NCBI GenBank assembly: GCA_037447655.1 | Contig: JBBHKE010002353.1 | Span: 38,365 to 77,512 of the forward strand | Direction of reading: 5' to 3' | Length of the DNA stretch: 39,148 nt | Source: Zygnema cylindricum | Lineage: Eukaryota; Streptophyta; Zygnematophyceae; Zygnematales; Zygnemataceae | Part shown: positions 19,416-30,104 of the stretch, in pieces | Layout: each line of letters opens with the position of its first letter | Position numbering within the stretch: position 1 is the stretch's first letter | Notes under the pieces: model-generated | Told to the model about the DNA's origin: nothing | Databases searched by the model: none | Seen by the model: only the letters and a program-made list of their open reading frames with translations | Position numbers and translations under genes: made by a program

Positions 19416-20397
19416 TTTCTATCACGTCTTCTGCTTCCGGTAAAGTTATCACTAGAGTTTCCGCAGCCGAGTCCTTTTCGGTTTGATTTGTACCTGCAAG
19501 AATGTCATCCTCTGTGAAACCCAGATAGTTAGGAAGCTCAAAGTCATCTGAATTTTATGACTCAAATCTGATTTTTATTGACTTTGTATACTTGAAGGGA
19601 TCCACAGACTTTCCTTCATCCATAACTACTAGGTGTTTTACTATGATTATATCTTCTCTTTTTAGATCATAAACTCTGTATCCTTTGACATCCTCATCAT
19701 ATCCTAAAAATTACCCTAGTTTTCCTTAAAGATCTACCTTCCAGTTAGACCGATCTATATCTATACTGAACACTTGACTGCCGAAAATCTTTAAGTGAGA
19801 TATGTCTGGTTTTCCGACCGGTCCATCTCTCATAAGGTGTTTGGCCTATTACCGCTGAAGTAAGAACTATATTTTTTAGGTAATTAACACAGTTCATTGC
19901 TTCGGCCCAAAACCTTTTTCCTGTCTTCTTGTTCGACAACAAACTTCTAGCACTATCACTCAGTGTCCTATTTAGTCTTTTAGCTACCCCATTCTGTTCC
20001 GGTTTTTTGGAACTGACTTTTGGTATTAGACTCCATCTTCCCTCAGAAAATCCTCAAACTGGTTAGAGGTATACTCTCCACCATTGTCACTCCTTACTCT
20101 GTTAATTGGGGTTTCATGGATTTTTTCACTCCATGCTATATATTGTCTAAAATATTCCTGAGCCTTTGACTTTTTTTTCAAAAAATACACCTTGGAATAC
20201 CGAGACTAATCATCGGTGATAGTCATCATAAATCCCTTCCCTTTGGGAGGGGGCACTTTAGCCGGTCCCCAAATATCTCTGTGTACAAAATCTAGGATAT
20301 TTTCTCCCTTATAGGTGGCAGTTTTTGGGAAGAGTAACTAGTGTGCTTTACCTTAAGCACATCCACTATAATCAATTAGATTCTCACTCTCACTGAA
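19416..20397 (-). pseudogene. pol: Integrase of element D
   Basis: The zinc-finger and core region (about 20370-20040) is broken by several stops; SDNGGEYTSNQFEDFL is recognisable near 20095-20045. The residue aligned with the catalytic Glu is Lys (VAKRLNRTL, near 19990). The C-terminal part FWAEAMNCVNYLKN and TPYERWTGRK lies at 19920-19800 and VYDLKREDIIIVKHLVV near 19680-19625. Acidic, low-complexity linker sequence leads into reverse transcriptase. Confidence 0.75.
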
Positions 20398-21620
20398 CTA
20401 AATCCCTTCCACTACTCCTATCTTTTTCATCTCTCTTAACTTATCTAGATTCACATGCCCGAGCCTCTTTTGCCACAACATAATATCATGAACACCAGCA
20501 AAATAAACTTTCTTCTTTTCATTGCTTAAAGTCAGCCTAAACATCCCTTGGCTGCCTTTTTCAGCGGTGAAATAAACTTCCTCCTCAAAACTAGCAGTAA
20601 AGACTCCTTTCTTAGTGCTAGTATCAAAACCTTTATCATCTAATGTAGATGTAGAGATGAGGTATTTGTTTAGCTCCGGAATAAACAATACATCGGAGAA
20701 TATAACTATGGATGTCTCTCTTTCTACTATTACTTTCAAATCTACTGACCCTACAAAAGTAGTAGTGACTATCCTCCCATCCCCGTACTCTCTCTCTACG
20801 GTGGGAATCTTCTTTATCTTAGTGAACACGTGTTTATCCTTACACATGTGCATGGAGGCACCTGAATCTACAATCCAGTTTGCTTCACCTTTGAATCCAC
20901 CGAAAGCACATTTCTGCTTTCGTGGAATTTCGACCTCGTTTTGTGCCTCCAACTCCTCATCCAATAAGAGATCATCGTCCTCGTCCTCGGATTCCGCTTC
21001 ATGTACCTATGTTACAAGGGCCTTTTTCTTTCCTCTCGGCGACCCACCGGTCCGCCCCTCCTTTAACCAAAGCTAGGTTAGCTTAGTACACTCTGCCATA
21101 TAGTGTCTTGGTTTCTTGCAAAAGTGACACACCCCTTTGGAGACCCTCGGTCCGCATTTATCAGACTGAGTTTTATGTCCTCCTCCTTCATAGTTTCCTG
21201 TCTTGGACACGGTTGACTATGTTTTCATAGTTATCAGGTAACTTCATGAGCAAAGAGTTCACCTTCATCTTTTATGTTTCTACTTGACCTACACTCTCTA
21301 GTTCCATAAAAATGGTGGCAATCTCATTACAAAAGTCTAGCATTTTTCCCCCTTTGTATACATATGCATCTATCTTTTGATCAGCCAATTGCTGCTGTTG
21401 AAAAGTACCACTCCGGTACATCTCTATGAGGGCATTCCACAGATTGGATGCCCTTTCCACTTACAAATGAGGAGATGCAAGTCCTTGGGTAAGATGACGG
21501 ATAATTAAGTGTTTTGCCGCCAAATTGTTGTAGTTCCAAGTATCAACATCATTCTCCTCATTCCTCGGAATAGGTGACATGAATGCTGAATCTATGGCAC
21601 CTTTAGGCGCATACTCTACT
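20398..21620 (-). pseudogene. gag: Gag (partial), protease and pre-integrase of element D
   Basis: The gag part has FMSPIPRNEEND near 21580, ERASNLWNALIEMYRSGTFQQQQ near 21440, and the intact CCHC knuckle CHFCKKPRHYMAEC at about 21128-21087. The acidic linker and IPRKQKCAFGG lead to the protease site WIVDSGASMHMCKDKH near 20880; here Trp is kept where A has a stop. The pre-integrase block LWQKRLGHVNLDKLREM lies near 20470. The protease to pre-integrase frame is open for about 190 codons. Confidence 0.8.
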
Positions 21621-21967
21621 TTTTTATATATTTGTATTTTACAGTCTCTAGTTGGTGGAGGGTTTAGTTGATATGGGTTGTGAGTAGGTTATTAGGACTT
21701 ATAATCCTCTCTTTGTGAGAGCATATGTATAAAAGAGTGTCTTTGAAGAATCAAATGAACAAATTTTGTGATTAATTTTCATTCAAACTTAAGGGATTCT
21801 TATCTTCACAAAGGTGAAGACTTTGGGAATTGTTGCTTGCCAGTGTGGTAAACGCGGACTGGGGTTTTGATCCTAGTGGGTTATCCTGTAGAGAATAGTC
21901 AGTTGTAAATTTTGCGTGGGCAATGGAGCCCACAAAATTTGAAGTTATAATACAATACATTATTAAG
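21605..21967 (+). repeat. Plus-oriented LTR-like end at the 5' side of D
   Basis: It has a promoter-like TATGTATAAAAGAGTG near 21724-21740 and a U5-like stretch, and it ends GGGCAATGGAGCCCACAAAATTTGA, the same Gag-ATG terminus (MEPTKF) as LTR B. The piece 31421-31815 beside E is a near copy. Both copies share about 25 more bases (to 21967) and then diverge. I read it as the 3' part of an LTR of a third family, possibly the LTR of the C/F elements; its 5' border with the D gag is uncertain. Confidence 0.55.
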
Positions 21968-21998
21968 GAGTGTTGTCTTTTGGAAAGCTTTCAATCTC

Positions 21999-22098
21999 AG
22001 AGCAGCGAAGCAGCGCAACAGCTATACAGATAGAGCAGCGTAGCAGCTATATAGATAGAGCAGGGCAGCAGCAGAGCAGCGCAGCAGCGAAGCTGCAA
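21999..22098 (+). repeat. AGCAGCG-type short repeats in the F leader
   Basis: About 100 bases consist of imperfect repeats of AGCAGCG and ATAGATAGAGCAGCG. Similar CAG-rich stretches lie in the following 30 bases. Confidence 0.6.
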
Positions 22099-22221
22099 CA
22101 CAGACAGGACAACGCAACCACGATTATATTTGATATGGTCTGTACTGACAACACAACGTCTGATATTCTTAATGTGATTCTGTACAGGATAGAGCAACTG
22201 CGATAGATACAATTCTAATCA

Positions 22222-22308
22222 ACTTAGTGGGTAACTCAGTGGAGAGTTAGTGGGTAGCTCAATGACAGCTCAGTGGTAGCTTGACAGATTTTTGTGGTAG
22301 CTTGGTGG
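22222..22308 (+). repeat. AGTGGGTAGCT-type short repeats in the F leader
   Basis: Several imperfect copies of TAGTGGGTAGCTCA and GTGGTAGCTTG follow one another. The sequence between here and the gag start at 22611 is leader-like and resembles 13260-13505 of C in short blocks. Confidence 0.5.
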
Positions 22309-22610
22309 TTTGACGTACCTCTCAAGTACACTGGTAATGCCAGTTCAACACAATTATAAGACTTAGGACTCAGAACATATTATGTATCCAGACTTCCAAG
22401 AAGTAAAACTGCAAACAATTTTTGGCAAACTTCTGAGTTTATATCTTGAGTGTTGTCACGTCAATTGTGCTGAAACTTTGGGAGTTGTCTGTATTTATGC
22501 TACCTTATATTCTGATAGAGTTTTGTGAGGTTTGGATGCTTGTATAAGAAATGGTGAGCACTTAAGAACAACTGTTTGGTAGGATTCTTGATAGCTTTTG
22601 AGAGTGTATC

Positions 22611-23115
22611 ATGTCTACTTCTACTAGTACTGCTGCTCCTCCACCTGCACCGGGGGTTGTAAAACAACAGGTTATGGGCCTGTCACCAAGAATTCCTATC
22701 TTTTCCGGGGATAAGTATGTTTACTGGGCGGATATGGTGGAGACACATTTTGAGAATGTCAATCTTTTGGATATATTGGATGGTTGCTGGATGAATCTGA
22801 TCCGTCATGGTCTAAGAAAAATACGCAAGCTCGTTCTATTCTAAAATTTTGTATATCTGAGGATTTAGCTATGTCTCGGATAAAAATGAAAAAAACAATT
22901 GATATCTGGAAATCCCTTAAAAGTGATTATGAAAAGGCTAATGTCCAAGAAAAGCTTCAATTGGCTGGAAAAATTTGGGACTATAAGTACACTGGCGGTA
23001 CAATGGCTAAATATTCTAACAAATTTCGTATCCTTGTAGATGCACATGCTTGTGCTGGTGGGTGTTTCCTCCATTTCAACAGGCAACATTGCTCATGAGG
23101 GATCTCCCTCGTAGT
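22611..23115 (+). pseudogene. gag: Gag of element F (N-terminal part)
   Basis: It begins MSTSTSTAAPPPAPGVVKQQ and RIPIFSGDKYVYWADMVETHFE. A frameshift near 22785 moves to the frame carrying ILKFCISEDLAMSRIKMKK and KANVQEKLQLAGKIWDYKYTGG, and another near 23085 to LLMRDLPRS. It is more complete than C up to this point. LTR G cuts it at 23115. Confidence 0.8.
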
Positions 23116-24170
23116 TGAAACTCTGAGACCTCCATAAGTCCTCAGAGTGGACAGCTTCCAAGAAGCCTCTAGGATAATCCTGACCCCTTTGTGTTTAAGC
23201 AAAAATAACTGCCACCCTGGCAGACAAATACTTTGACCACCTTCACCCTTGTGAAGGCAAGACTCCCCTGAGTGGATAGCAAAAAGAATCTCTGAATTTG
23301 CTCCCCTGAGCAGTAAGTTATGGAGGGTCAAAGTTGACCTTTTGTACAGAAGCTCTCTGGGAGAGAGGGTCCTATCTTCTAATTTTTCTAAGTCCTATCT
23401 CTCTCACAGACTCTATCTACTGATGTACGGAACCAATCAAAATACAGTTCCGTACGCAAAAGTACAGCTGCCGGTGTACTTTATGTACGGACATTGTACG
23501 ACATGGCCTAAATGTCCACACGTGGAATATCCGGATTCGCTCCTATAATCCTCGGCGATGTTGCGCTCCAATGTAACATCGCCACGTGTTATCCGATGTG
23601 GCGATGCCCACAAACCGCCGAATTCTTCTTCCGCGATCTCGACGCTAATTCCGGCCGTCCGAATTAAACTCGCATTTGATCGTAGAGTAATAAATACATG
23701 CGCGGTATTCGTTTCACTTAAGAAATAAATGTGCGGTATTGATTTCTTGCTCGTACCGTATTCCGTACTTATACATTACCAGATCTATGTATACCGTAAA
23801 CAATTACAGTTAAATGATTTATCCTACATTTACATGTTTAAATAAATATCAAACTATATACTACGTAATGTTATACCTAGAGTTAACGGCTAAGGCTACC
23901 GGCTACTTTCTGTCTGCCGACCGGTAGGTACAAGGATCTATTCCTGTCGCCAGCACATGCCTTTTAAATAAATAAACCTAACTAATATAAACTTCGCGTA
24001 AACCTCTGGATAGCCTAGGTAGCCATGGCTCTAGCTCCCTCTTCAATTTCTCAATGACTGCGACAAGTTTGAGAGTTTGGAGAGAGAAGTTAGAGGTAGA
24101 CTGCCTCAGCTTCTTTCTTTATTTCTATTTAGACCTAGAAAATACTAAAAATGTACCATTAATTTCTACA
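23116..24170 (-). repeat. LTR of element G inserted in F
   Basis: It starts on the plus strand TGAAACTCTGAGACC and ends ...AATTTCTACA, about 1055 bp. In element orientation it ends ATGGAGGTCTCAGAGTTTCA, with the Gag ATG intact. It is followed by the polypurine tract (24171-24183) and a few internal bases, so it is the 3' LTR of a larger minus-strand element, not a solo LTR. The palindrome is at 24092-24107. Confidence 0.85.
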
Positions 24171-24190
24171 CTCCCCTTATTTTCTAGTCA

Positions 24191-24200
24191 NNNNNNNNNN
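24191..24200. other. Assembly gap (10 N)
   Basis: Ten unknown bases lie seven bases past the G polypurine tract. The rest of G is not present on the far side, so the gap probably hides kilobases of retroelement or marks a misjoin. Confidence 0.9.
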
Positions 24201-24563
24201 CTTCACTCATTTGTGAAGTGAAAATACAACGTACTTCATTTGAAACCACATGGAGCTCATCAGTAGACATTTACGCTGGTATATCACCTGCGGAGATCGG
24301 CTTCGGTGAACACTTCCTGGCTCTTGTAGCTTTACATAATCGATATTTTTTAAAAGGCTAGATACCACCCAAAGAACACTTTTACCGTTAGACACCTAGA
24401 ACGGTACACTTGTTGGTAGTGTACTAAAAAAATTTACTCTCCACTCTCTTTGAGGTAGTTGAAAAGGGCTTAAGTGGTAAAAGAAATCTGATAATATTAA
24501 GTACACAGAATTATAGAATACGGTATTGAGTAACTGTGGGTCAATGGAGACCACAAAATTTCA
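24201..24563 (+). repeat. LTR-like end joined to F pol
   Basis: The last 25 bases, GTCAATGGAGACCACAAAATTTCA in part, match the ATG-bearing termini of the other LTRs (encoding METTKF). Upstream sequence is not recognisably related to LTRs A, B or the piece beside E. The pre-integrase region of F follows directly, without a primer-binding site. Confidence 0.4.
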
Positions 24564-25803
24564 TGATGTTCTCTACTCTTGTGTTCAAACTGATAATGAG
24601 TTATGGCATAAGATATTAAGACACATGAATTATAATAGTCTAAAGAAAATGGTGAATTCGGGAAAAGTTGATGGAGTTTCTCTCACCTCTCATTTAAAAA
24701 AATCATGTGATGGTTGTTCACATGGCAAGATCCACAGATTGCCATTTTCACAAGAAACCCACCATAGATCGGAAAATTTTTTATAGCTAATACATTTCGA
24801 TGTTCTCGGTCCTTCACAAGTGGCTTCGGCTAGAGGCGTCCACTATATGGTCGCATTTACAGATGACTACTCGAGGTACACCAAAGTTTACTTCATGCAA
24901 CATAAAAGTGAAGTGTTTACTCACTTCAAACACTACAAAGCGTGGGCGGAAAAGCTTCATGGATTTCCAATATTGGCGTTAAGATCGGACAACGGGGGAG
25001 AATACACATCAAAAGAATTCGAAGAATTTCTACTTCAGGAAGGTATCACTCACAATCTTACAGTTCCATATACATCGAAACAGAATGGTGTTTCTCGTAG
25101 ATTAAAAAGGACAGTGACACAGAGTGCTCGGTCCATGCTTGCAGTTAAAGGGCTAGATTTGAAATTTGGGTTAAAGCACTTAACTGTGCTGTTTATATTA
25201 AAAATAGAATTCCTTCTAGATCTGTTAGCACTAAACCTTATGAGCTTTGGACACGAGAAAAACTTGATGTTTGTCACTTTAAGATCTTTGGCAGCAAGTG
25301 TTTTATCTTAGATACTTCACAAGATTGATGGCAAATGGAGGCTAAAGGCCTACGTGGGATTTTCATGGGGTATGATGATAATGCGAAAGGATATAGAGTT
25401 TTTGTATTTGAGAAACAAAAAGTGATTATCTCTAGAAATATCTAGATTAAGGATGAACATGATTCGGTTGACCTTTTTAAAGTGGTAGATCAACCATCAA
25501 AAAAAAAGTAAGAATATGTCATTTTTCACCATACGCAGCAAGCCTACTTTCCACTGGCAAGTGGGGCACCTATTCTTTCAGTTCCTCTGGTGCCTACACA
25601 AGATGCTTCACCACAAGCTACACCTTAAGCGGAAGGAACTGCTACAGACTCACTACCCGCTCAAGTTATGGTTCAAAGTAAACAAAAAAATCAGAGGTTG
25701 CCGACGATTTCAACCTCAAAATTTCCCGGGGGAAAGAGATCTAGCTGCCTTCTGCAAGCAAGTTCTCACTTTGCTTTTTCTGCAGCTAGAGAGGAGCCTC
25801 TAA
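24564..25803 (+). pseudogene. pol: Pre-integrase and integrase of element F
   Basis: Pre-integrase ELWHKILRHMNYNSLKKM leads to an intact zinc-finger end SCDGCSHGKIHRLPF. After a stop at 24784 the core continues with HFDVLGPSQVASARG, AFTDDYSRYTKVYF and SDNGGEYTSKEFEEFL, and then VPYTSKQNGVSRRLKR, where the catalytic Glu is replaced by Arg. A frameshift near 25165 and stops near 25313, 25328 and 25509 follow. The linker resembles that of C base by base. Confidence 0.85.
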
Positions 25804-26314
25804 CAATCTAGGAGGCCTTCTCATCACCTGAGAGAAATCAATGGATCGAGGCGGTAAACGATGAAATGAAGTCTATTATGAAGGCACAAACATGAGTCTG
25901 GTGGATCTTCCTCCAGGCAGAAAAGCCATCGGCAGCAAAAGGGTATTCAAGGTGAAGCTTAACCCGGACAACACCATTGAAAGGTATAAGGCTTGACTAG
26001 TGGCCAAAGGGTACAATCAAAAAGAAGGTATTGACTTTGAAGAAACATTCTCTCCAGTTGTCAAATTTGCCACAATCAAAATTTTGCTAAATCTAGCGGC
26101 TATAGAAAATATGGAAATACATTAAATGGATGTTAAGACGACCTTCTTGCATGGAGAGTTAAAAGAAACCATCTGTATGAAACAACCCGAAATGTATGTT
26201 GAAAAGGGAAGGGAAGAATTAGTGTGTAAATTCATGAAATCTTTGTATGGGCTAAAAAAAGCCCCACGTCAGTGGAATTTGAAGTTAGATGTATTTTTTA
26301 CTGGGCTAGGTTTT
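25804..26314 (+). pseudogene. pol: Reverse transcriptase of element F, truncated
   Basis: KAIGSKRVFKVKLNPDNTIER (about 25925), [43 protein letters not shown] and LYGLKKAPRQWNLKLDVFFTGLGF are in one frame apart from stops near 25893, 25996 and 26122. It ends at exactly the point where C ends; YVDD and RNase H are missing. Confidence 0.8.
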
Positions 26315-27359
26315 TGAAACTGTGAGACCTCCATTGGCCCTCAGAGTAGGCAGCTCACTCGAAGCCCTTAGGATAACCCTGACCCCTTTGTGTTTCCACA
26401 AGAATAATTGTCACCGTGGCAGATAAAAACTCTTACCAACTTCACGTTTGTGAAGACAAGACTCCTTTGAGTCTTTAGCAAAAAGAATCTCTGAATTTGC
26501 TCCCCTGAGCAGTAAGTTATGAAGGGTCAAAGTTGACCTTTTAAACGGAGCTCTTTAAGAGAGAGGGGTCTACCTACCAAATTTTCTAAGTCCTAAATCC
26601 CTCTCTAAACCCTATACTACAAGAGTACGGACCAATCGTATTACTGTATTGTACATAAAAGTACATGTGCTGATGTACTTTCTGTACGGCCATTGTACAA
26701 CATGGCCAAAATGTCGACGTCTGCCACATTCGGATTTGTTCCAGTATTCTCTACAGATGACGCAGGCCAATGTGACTTTGCCACTTGTCATTTGAGGTGG
26801 CGATGATCAAGAACCGCTAAAGCGTCCATTCCGCGATCCCGACATCTATCACGCCCGTTCGATCTAGATCGGTAATTAATTATAGCTGTCGAAATTAATT
26901 GCGTGGTATTTGTTTCGCAGTCGAAACAAATGCGCGATATTCATTTCGTGAAGTAACGTACGTTGTACTATATAAAACTGTGTTTATGTCAGAAAAACTG
27001 GTCGCGCTGTAAAACAAACTTGTGTACGTATATCAATTTAAATTATAATATATGTACCAGCACCGATCTTAGACTAATCGGATAAAGCTATCGGTTACGG
27101 CTGGACTTGACGGACGGTAGGTACTAGGATCAGATTATGGGTCCGTCAAGTATATTTTGGTAAATCTACCAAAATGTACCACTTGTCTCTCTTTCTCTAA
27201 GCGGCAAAGGCAGCCATGGCTTTAGCTTCCTCTTCAACCTTTAGTGACTGCGACAAGTGTGGGGGCTGAAGAGAGGAGTTAGAGGCAGACTGCCTCGCCT
27301 TCTTTTCTGCATTTTATTTTAGACCTATAAAATACTAAAAATAACCATTAATTTCTACA
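26315..27359 (-). repeat. 3' LTR of element E
   Basis: It starts on the plus strand TGAAACTGTGAGACC and ends ...TTTCTACA, about 1045 bp, very close to the LTR of D. In element orientation it ends ATGGAGGTCTCACAGTTTCA, so the Gag ATG is kept. The palindrome is at 27281-27296. Confidence 0.85.
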
Positions 27360-27502
27360 CTCTCCTTTTTTTCTAGTCACTCTTTAATATAGACCACACT
27401 TCTCCCTGCATAAAAGTAGCTTAGGGGAAGGCACAAGTTTGGTCATCATATCTGCTACCATTCTGCTATCTGGTATGTACTCTAAACTGATTCTTTTATT
27501 TT

Positions 27503-28060
27503 CTACCTTTCTCTAACAAAGCTGAATCTAATGTCCATGTGTTTGACTTTAAAATGATGTTTAGGATTGGCTGCAATAGCGATTCTTGCTTGATTATCAC
27601 AAAAAAAAATCTGCACACCACTCTTACGGTGACCAAGCTCACTAAGCAAAGACTTGACCCATATCAATTCTTTTACACCACAGCAAGAGGCCATATACTC
27701 AGCCTCCATGGTGGACTGAGCAATAACCTTTTGTTGTTTGCTACTCCAGCAACAAGCTCCATCACCCACATAAAATACATATCCACAAGTACTTCTCCTC
27801 ATCGAAGCATCACCATAACTTGCATCACTCCAAGTAGTGATGTCAGTATTCCCTCCACCCAAATGCAACCATAGATCCCTAGTCCCTATCAAATATCAAA
27901 GGACTTTGTTAGCTGCCTCCCAATCTCTCTTAGTGGGATCATTTAGACTTCTACTCAGCACTCCTACGGCTGCAATCAAATCTGGAAAGGTACAATTCAT
28001 AAAATAGATGAGGCTTCCCACTACTTGCCTGTAAGGAATAGTCTGTATGAACTTCTGTTC
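27503..28060 (-). pseudogene. pol: RNase H of element E
   Basis: It contains TWSDASYGDASMRRSTCGYVFYVGDGACCW, STMEAEYMASC and CDNQARIAIAANPKHHFKVKHMDIR, with the first acidic residue and DNQ block intact. A stop near 27893 separates it from the VVGSLIYFMNCT connection region (about 28025-27985). A frameshift near 27505 cuts the last ~30 residues. Confidence 0.8.
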
Positions 28061-28928
28061 TTACGGACCTAATTCCTCGTCTAAGATTATAACTCCTTCC
28101 ACACTCCCCTCACTTCCCTTCTTCAACTCCATTGGAGTTGTACAACTATTTGCCTTATCCATCTGAAACTTTTCCAACATGTTCCCTATTGCTTCCTTTA
28201 GAGTTAGCCTTATAATCTTTCTTTCTCGGTCTTTTTCTACTTGAATTCTTAAAATATATCTTGCCTCCCCCATATCCTTCATCTCAAATCTCCCGTTAAG
28301 ATCCGTTTTGAGTTTATTAATTTTGTCCATTGATTTACTTAAAACAAGCAAATCATTAACATAAATTGCAATAAAAATAACACTTTTCTCATTTTCAAAA
28401 ACATAGATTGAGTGATCTGAGCTGATCCGAATATATCCTAGACAGGTAAGAAGCTCATCAAGCTTCTTATAATACTGTCGAGGCGCCTGTTTAAACCCAT
28501 AAAGAGATTTAATCAGGCGGCATGCCTTACTCTCCTCTCCTTGCTCCACAAATCCTTCGCGTTGTTGCATGAAAATCTCCTATTCGAATTCTCCATGCAA
28601 AAGGTTGTTTTGATGTCCATCTGGTGCACTTCCATATCTTCCGCTGCTGCCAGACTGAGAAGTATGCGGACGGAAGGGAATCTGACAACCAGGGCAAAGG
28701 TTTCCTCGCAGTCAATTCCCTCTTTTGTGTAAATCCTTTGGCCACTAACCGGGCCTTGTAGCGCTCAATGGTGTTATCTCGATTTAGTTTTAATTTGAAC
28801 GCCCACTTACACCCGATTGGTTTTCGGTTAGGTGGACAATCCACCAGCTCCCAAGCATCGGCTGCCATGATTGAGGCCATCTCCTCATTAAAGGCTGTCT
28901 TCCACCGATTCCTTTCTGGACAATTCAT
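28061..28928 (-). pseudogene. pol: Reverse transcriptase of element E
   Basis: The N-terminal part is open from MNCPERNRWKTAFNEEMASI (28928) through KPIGCKWAFKLKLNRDNTIER to a frameshift near 28720. A second frame from about 28570 has LIKSLYGFKQAPRQYYKKL, IAIYVNDLLVLSK (YVND instead of YVDD), GEARYILRIQVEKDRERK and SCTTPMELKKG. The Asp-to-Asn change would remove one catalytic metal ligand. Confidence 0.85.
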
Positions 28929-29249
28929 CGCCTCTCCATAAGTCTGAGGTTCATCCGGATGAGAGAGTTTTGTTACCTTGTTATTAGTCTGTTTTTCTTA
29001 CAACCTTTTGCTACTTCTCCTTCCCCCTTCAAAATCTGTGGCGATGTAGATGGTTGTCATGGGTTCTTTTGAACAATCTCGGCTTCTCCCTTATCCCTTG
29101 ATTCTGAATCATTTTCTATCACGTCTTCCGCTTTCGCTATAATTGTCACTGGAGTTTCCGCAACCGAGTCCTTCTCGGTCTGATTTCTACCTGCAGGAAT
29201 GTCATCTTCTCTGAAACCTGGATAGTTAGGAAGCTTAAAGTCATCTGAA

Positions 29250-30104
29250 TTTTATGACTCAAATCTGATTTTTACTGACTTTGTATACTTGAAGGGATCC
29301 ACATTCTTTCCTTCATCCATAACTACTAGGTGTTTTACTATGATTATATCTTCTATTTTTAGATCAAAAACTCTGTATCCTTTGTCATCCTCATCATATC
29401 CTAACAAGTACCCTGATTTTCCTTTATGATCTAGCTTAGACCGATCTGTATCCAGACTGAACACTTGACTGCCGAAAACCTTTAAGTGAGTTATGTTTGG
29501 TTTCCGACCGTTCCATCTCTCATATGGTGTTTGGCCTTTTACCGCTGAAGGAAGAACTTTATTTTTGAGATAATTAGCACAGTTCATTGCTTCGGCCCAA
29601 AACCTTTTTCCTATCTTTTTGTCCGACAACATACTTCTAGCACTATCACATAGTGTCCTATTTTGTCTTTTAGTTCCCCATTCTGTTCCGGGTTTTCTGG
29701 AACTGGCTTTTGGTGTTATAATCCATTTTCCCTCAGAAAATCCTCAAACTGGTTAGAGGTATACTCTCCACCATTGTCACTCCTAACTCTCTTGATCGTG
29801 GTTTCATGGAGTTTTTCACTCCATGCTTTATATTTTCTAACACATTCCTGAGCCTCTGACTTATATTTCAAAAAATACACCCTGGAATGGTGATAGTCAT
29901 CATAATTCCCTTCCCCCCGGGTGAGGGCACTTTGGTCGGTCCCCAAATATCTGTGTGTACTAAATCTGGGATCTTTTCTCCCTTATAGGTGGCAGTTTTT
30001 GGGAAGGGTAACTTGTGTGCTTTACCTTGAGCACATCCACTACAATTACCTAGATTCTAACTCTCACTGAACTGAATCCCTTCCACTACTCCCATCTTTT
30101 TCAT
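29250..30104 (-). pseudogene. pol: Integrase of element E
   Basis: The zinc finger region keeps NCSGCAQGKAHKLPF near 30045-30000. The core has a SRVYFLKYKSEAQE stretch near 29890 and SDNGGEYTSNQFEDFL near 29785-29735. The catalytic Glu position reads Lys (KRQNRT near 29680-29660). The C-terminal region is open for 126 codons at 29632-29252: FWAEAMNCANYLKNK, TPYERWNGRK, GYLLGYDEDDKGYRVFDLKIEDI. A frameshift and a short deletion lie between the zinc finger and the second Asp. Confidence 0.8.

Larger units (their letters stand above)
16631..21967 (-). mobile_element. Copia element D, lacking its 5' LTR
   Basis: A 3' LTR (16631-17685), polypurine tract, RNase H, reverse transcriptase, integrase, protease and most of gag are present in minus orientation. 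Where the start of gag, primer site and 5' LTR should follow (beyond about 21620), there is instead a plus-oriented LTR-like piece that element E also has at the same place. The element is close to A in sequence. A deletion of roughly 160 bp near 21203 removes part of gag compared with E. Confidence 0.8.
22330..26314 (+). mobile_element. Copia element F, C-type, interrupted and 3'-truncated
   Basis: It has the same order as C: leader, gag start at 22611, then integrase and the first part of reverse transcriptase, ending at the same codon as C against an opposite LTR. Between 23116 and 24563 its late gag, protease and part of pre-integrase are missing, replaced by LTR G, an assembly gap and a plus-oriented LTR end. 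Confidence 0.75.

Noticed and set aside
22981-23331. Minus-strand open frame of 116 codons
   Set aside because: It runs through the end of LTR G and into the antisense of F gag, so it is not a gene; only its ATG-bearing LTR end is of interest.
24207-24395. Minus-strand open frame beside the gap
   Set aside because: I considered a retroelement pol fragment, but no motif is recognisable and it is short.
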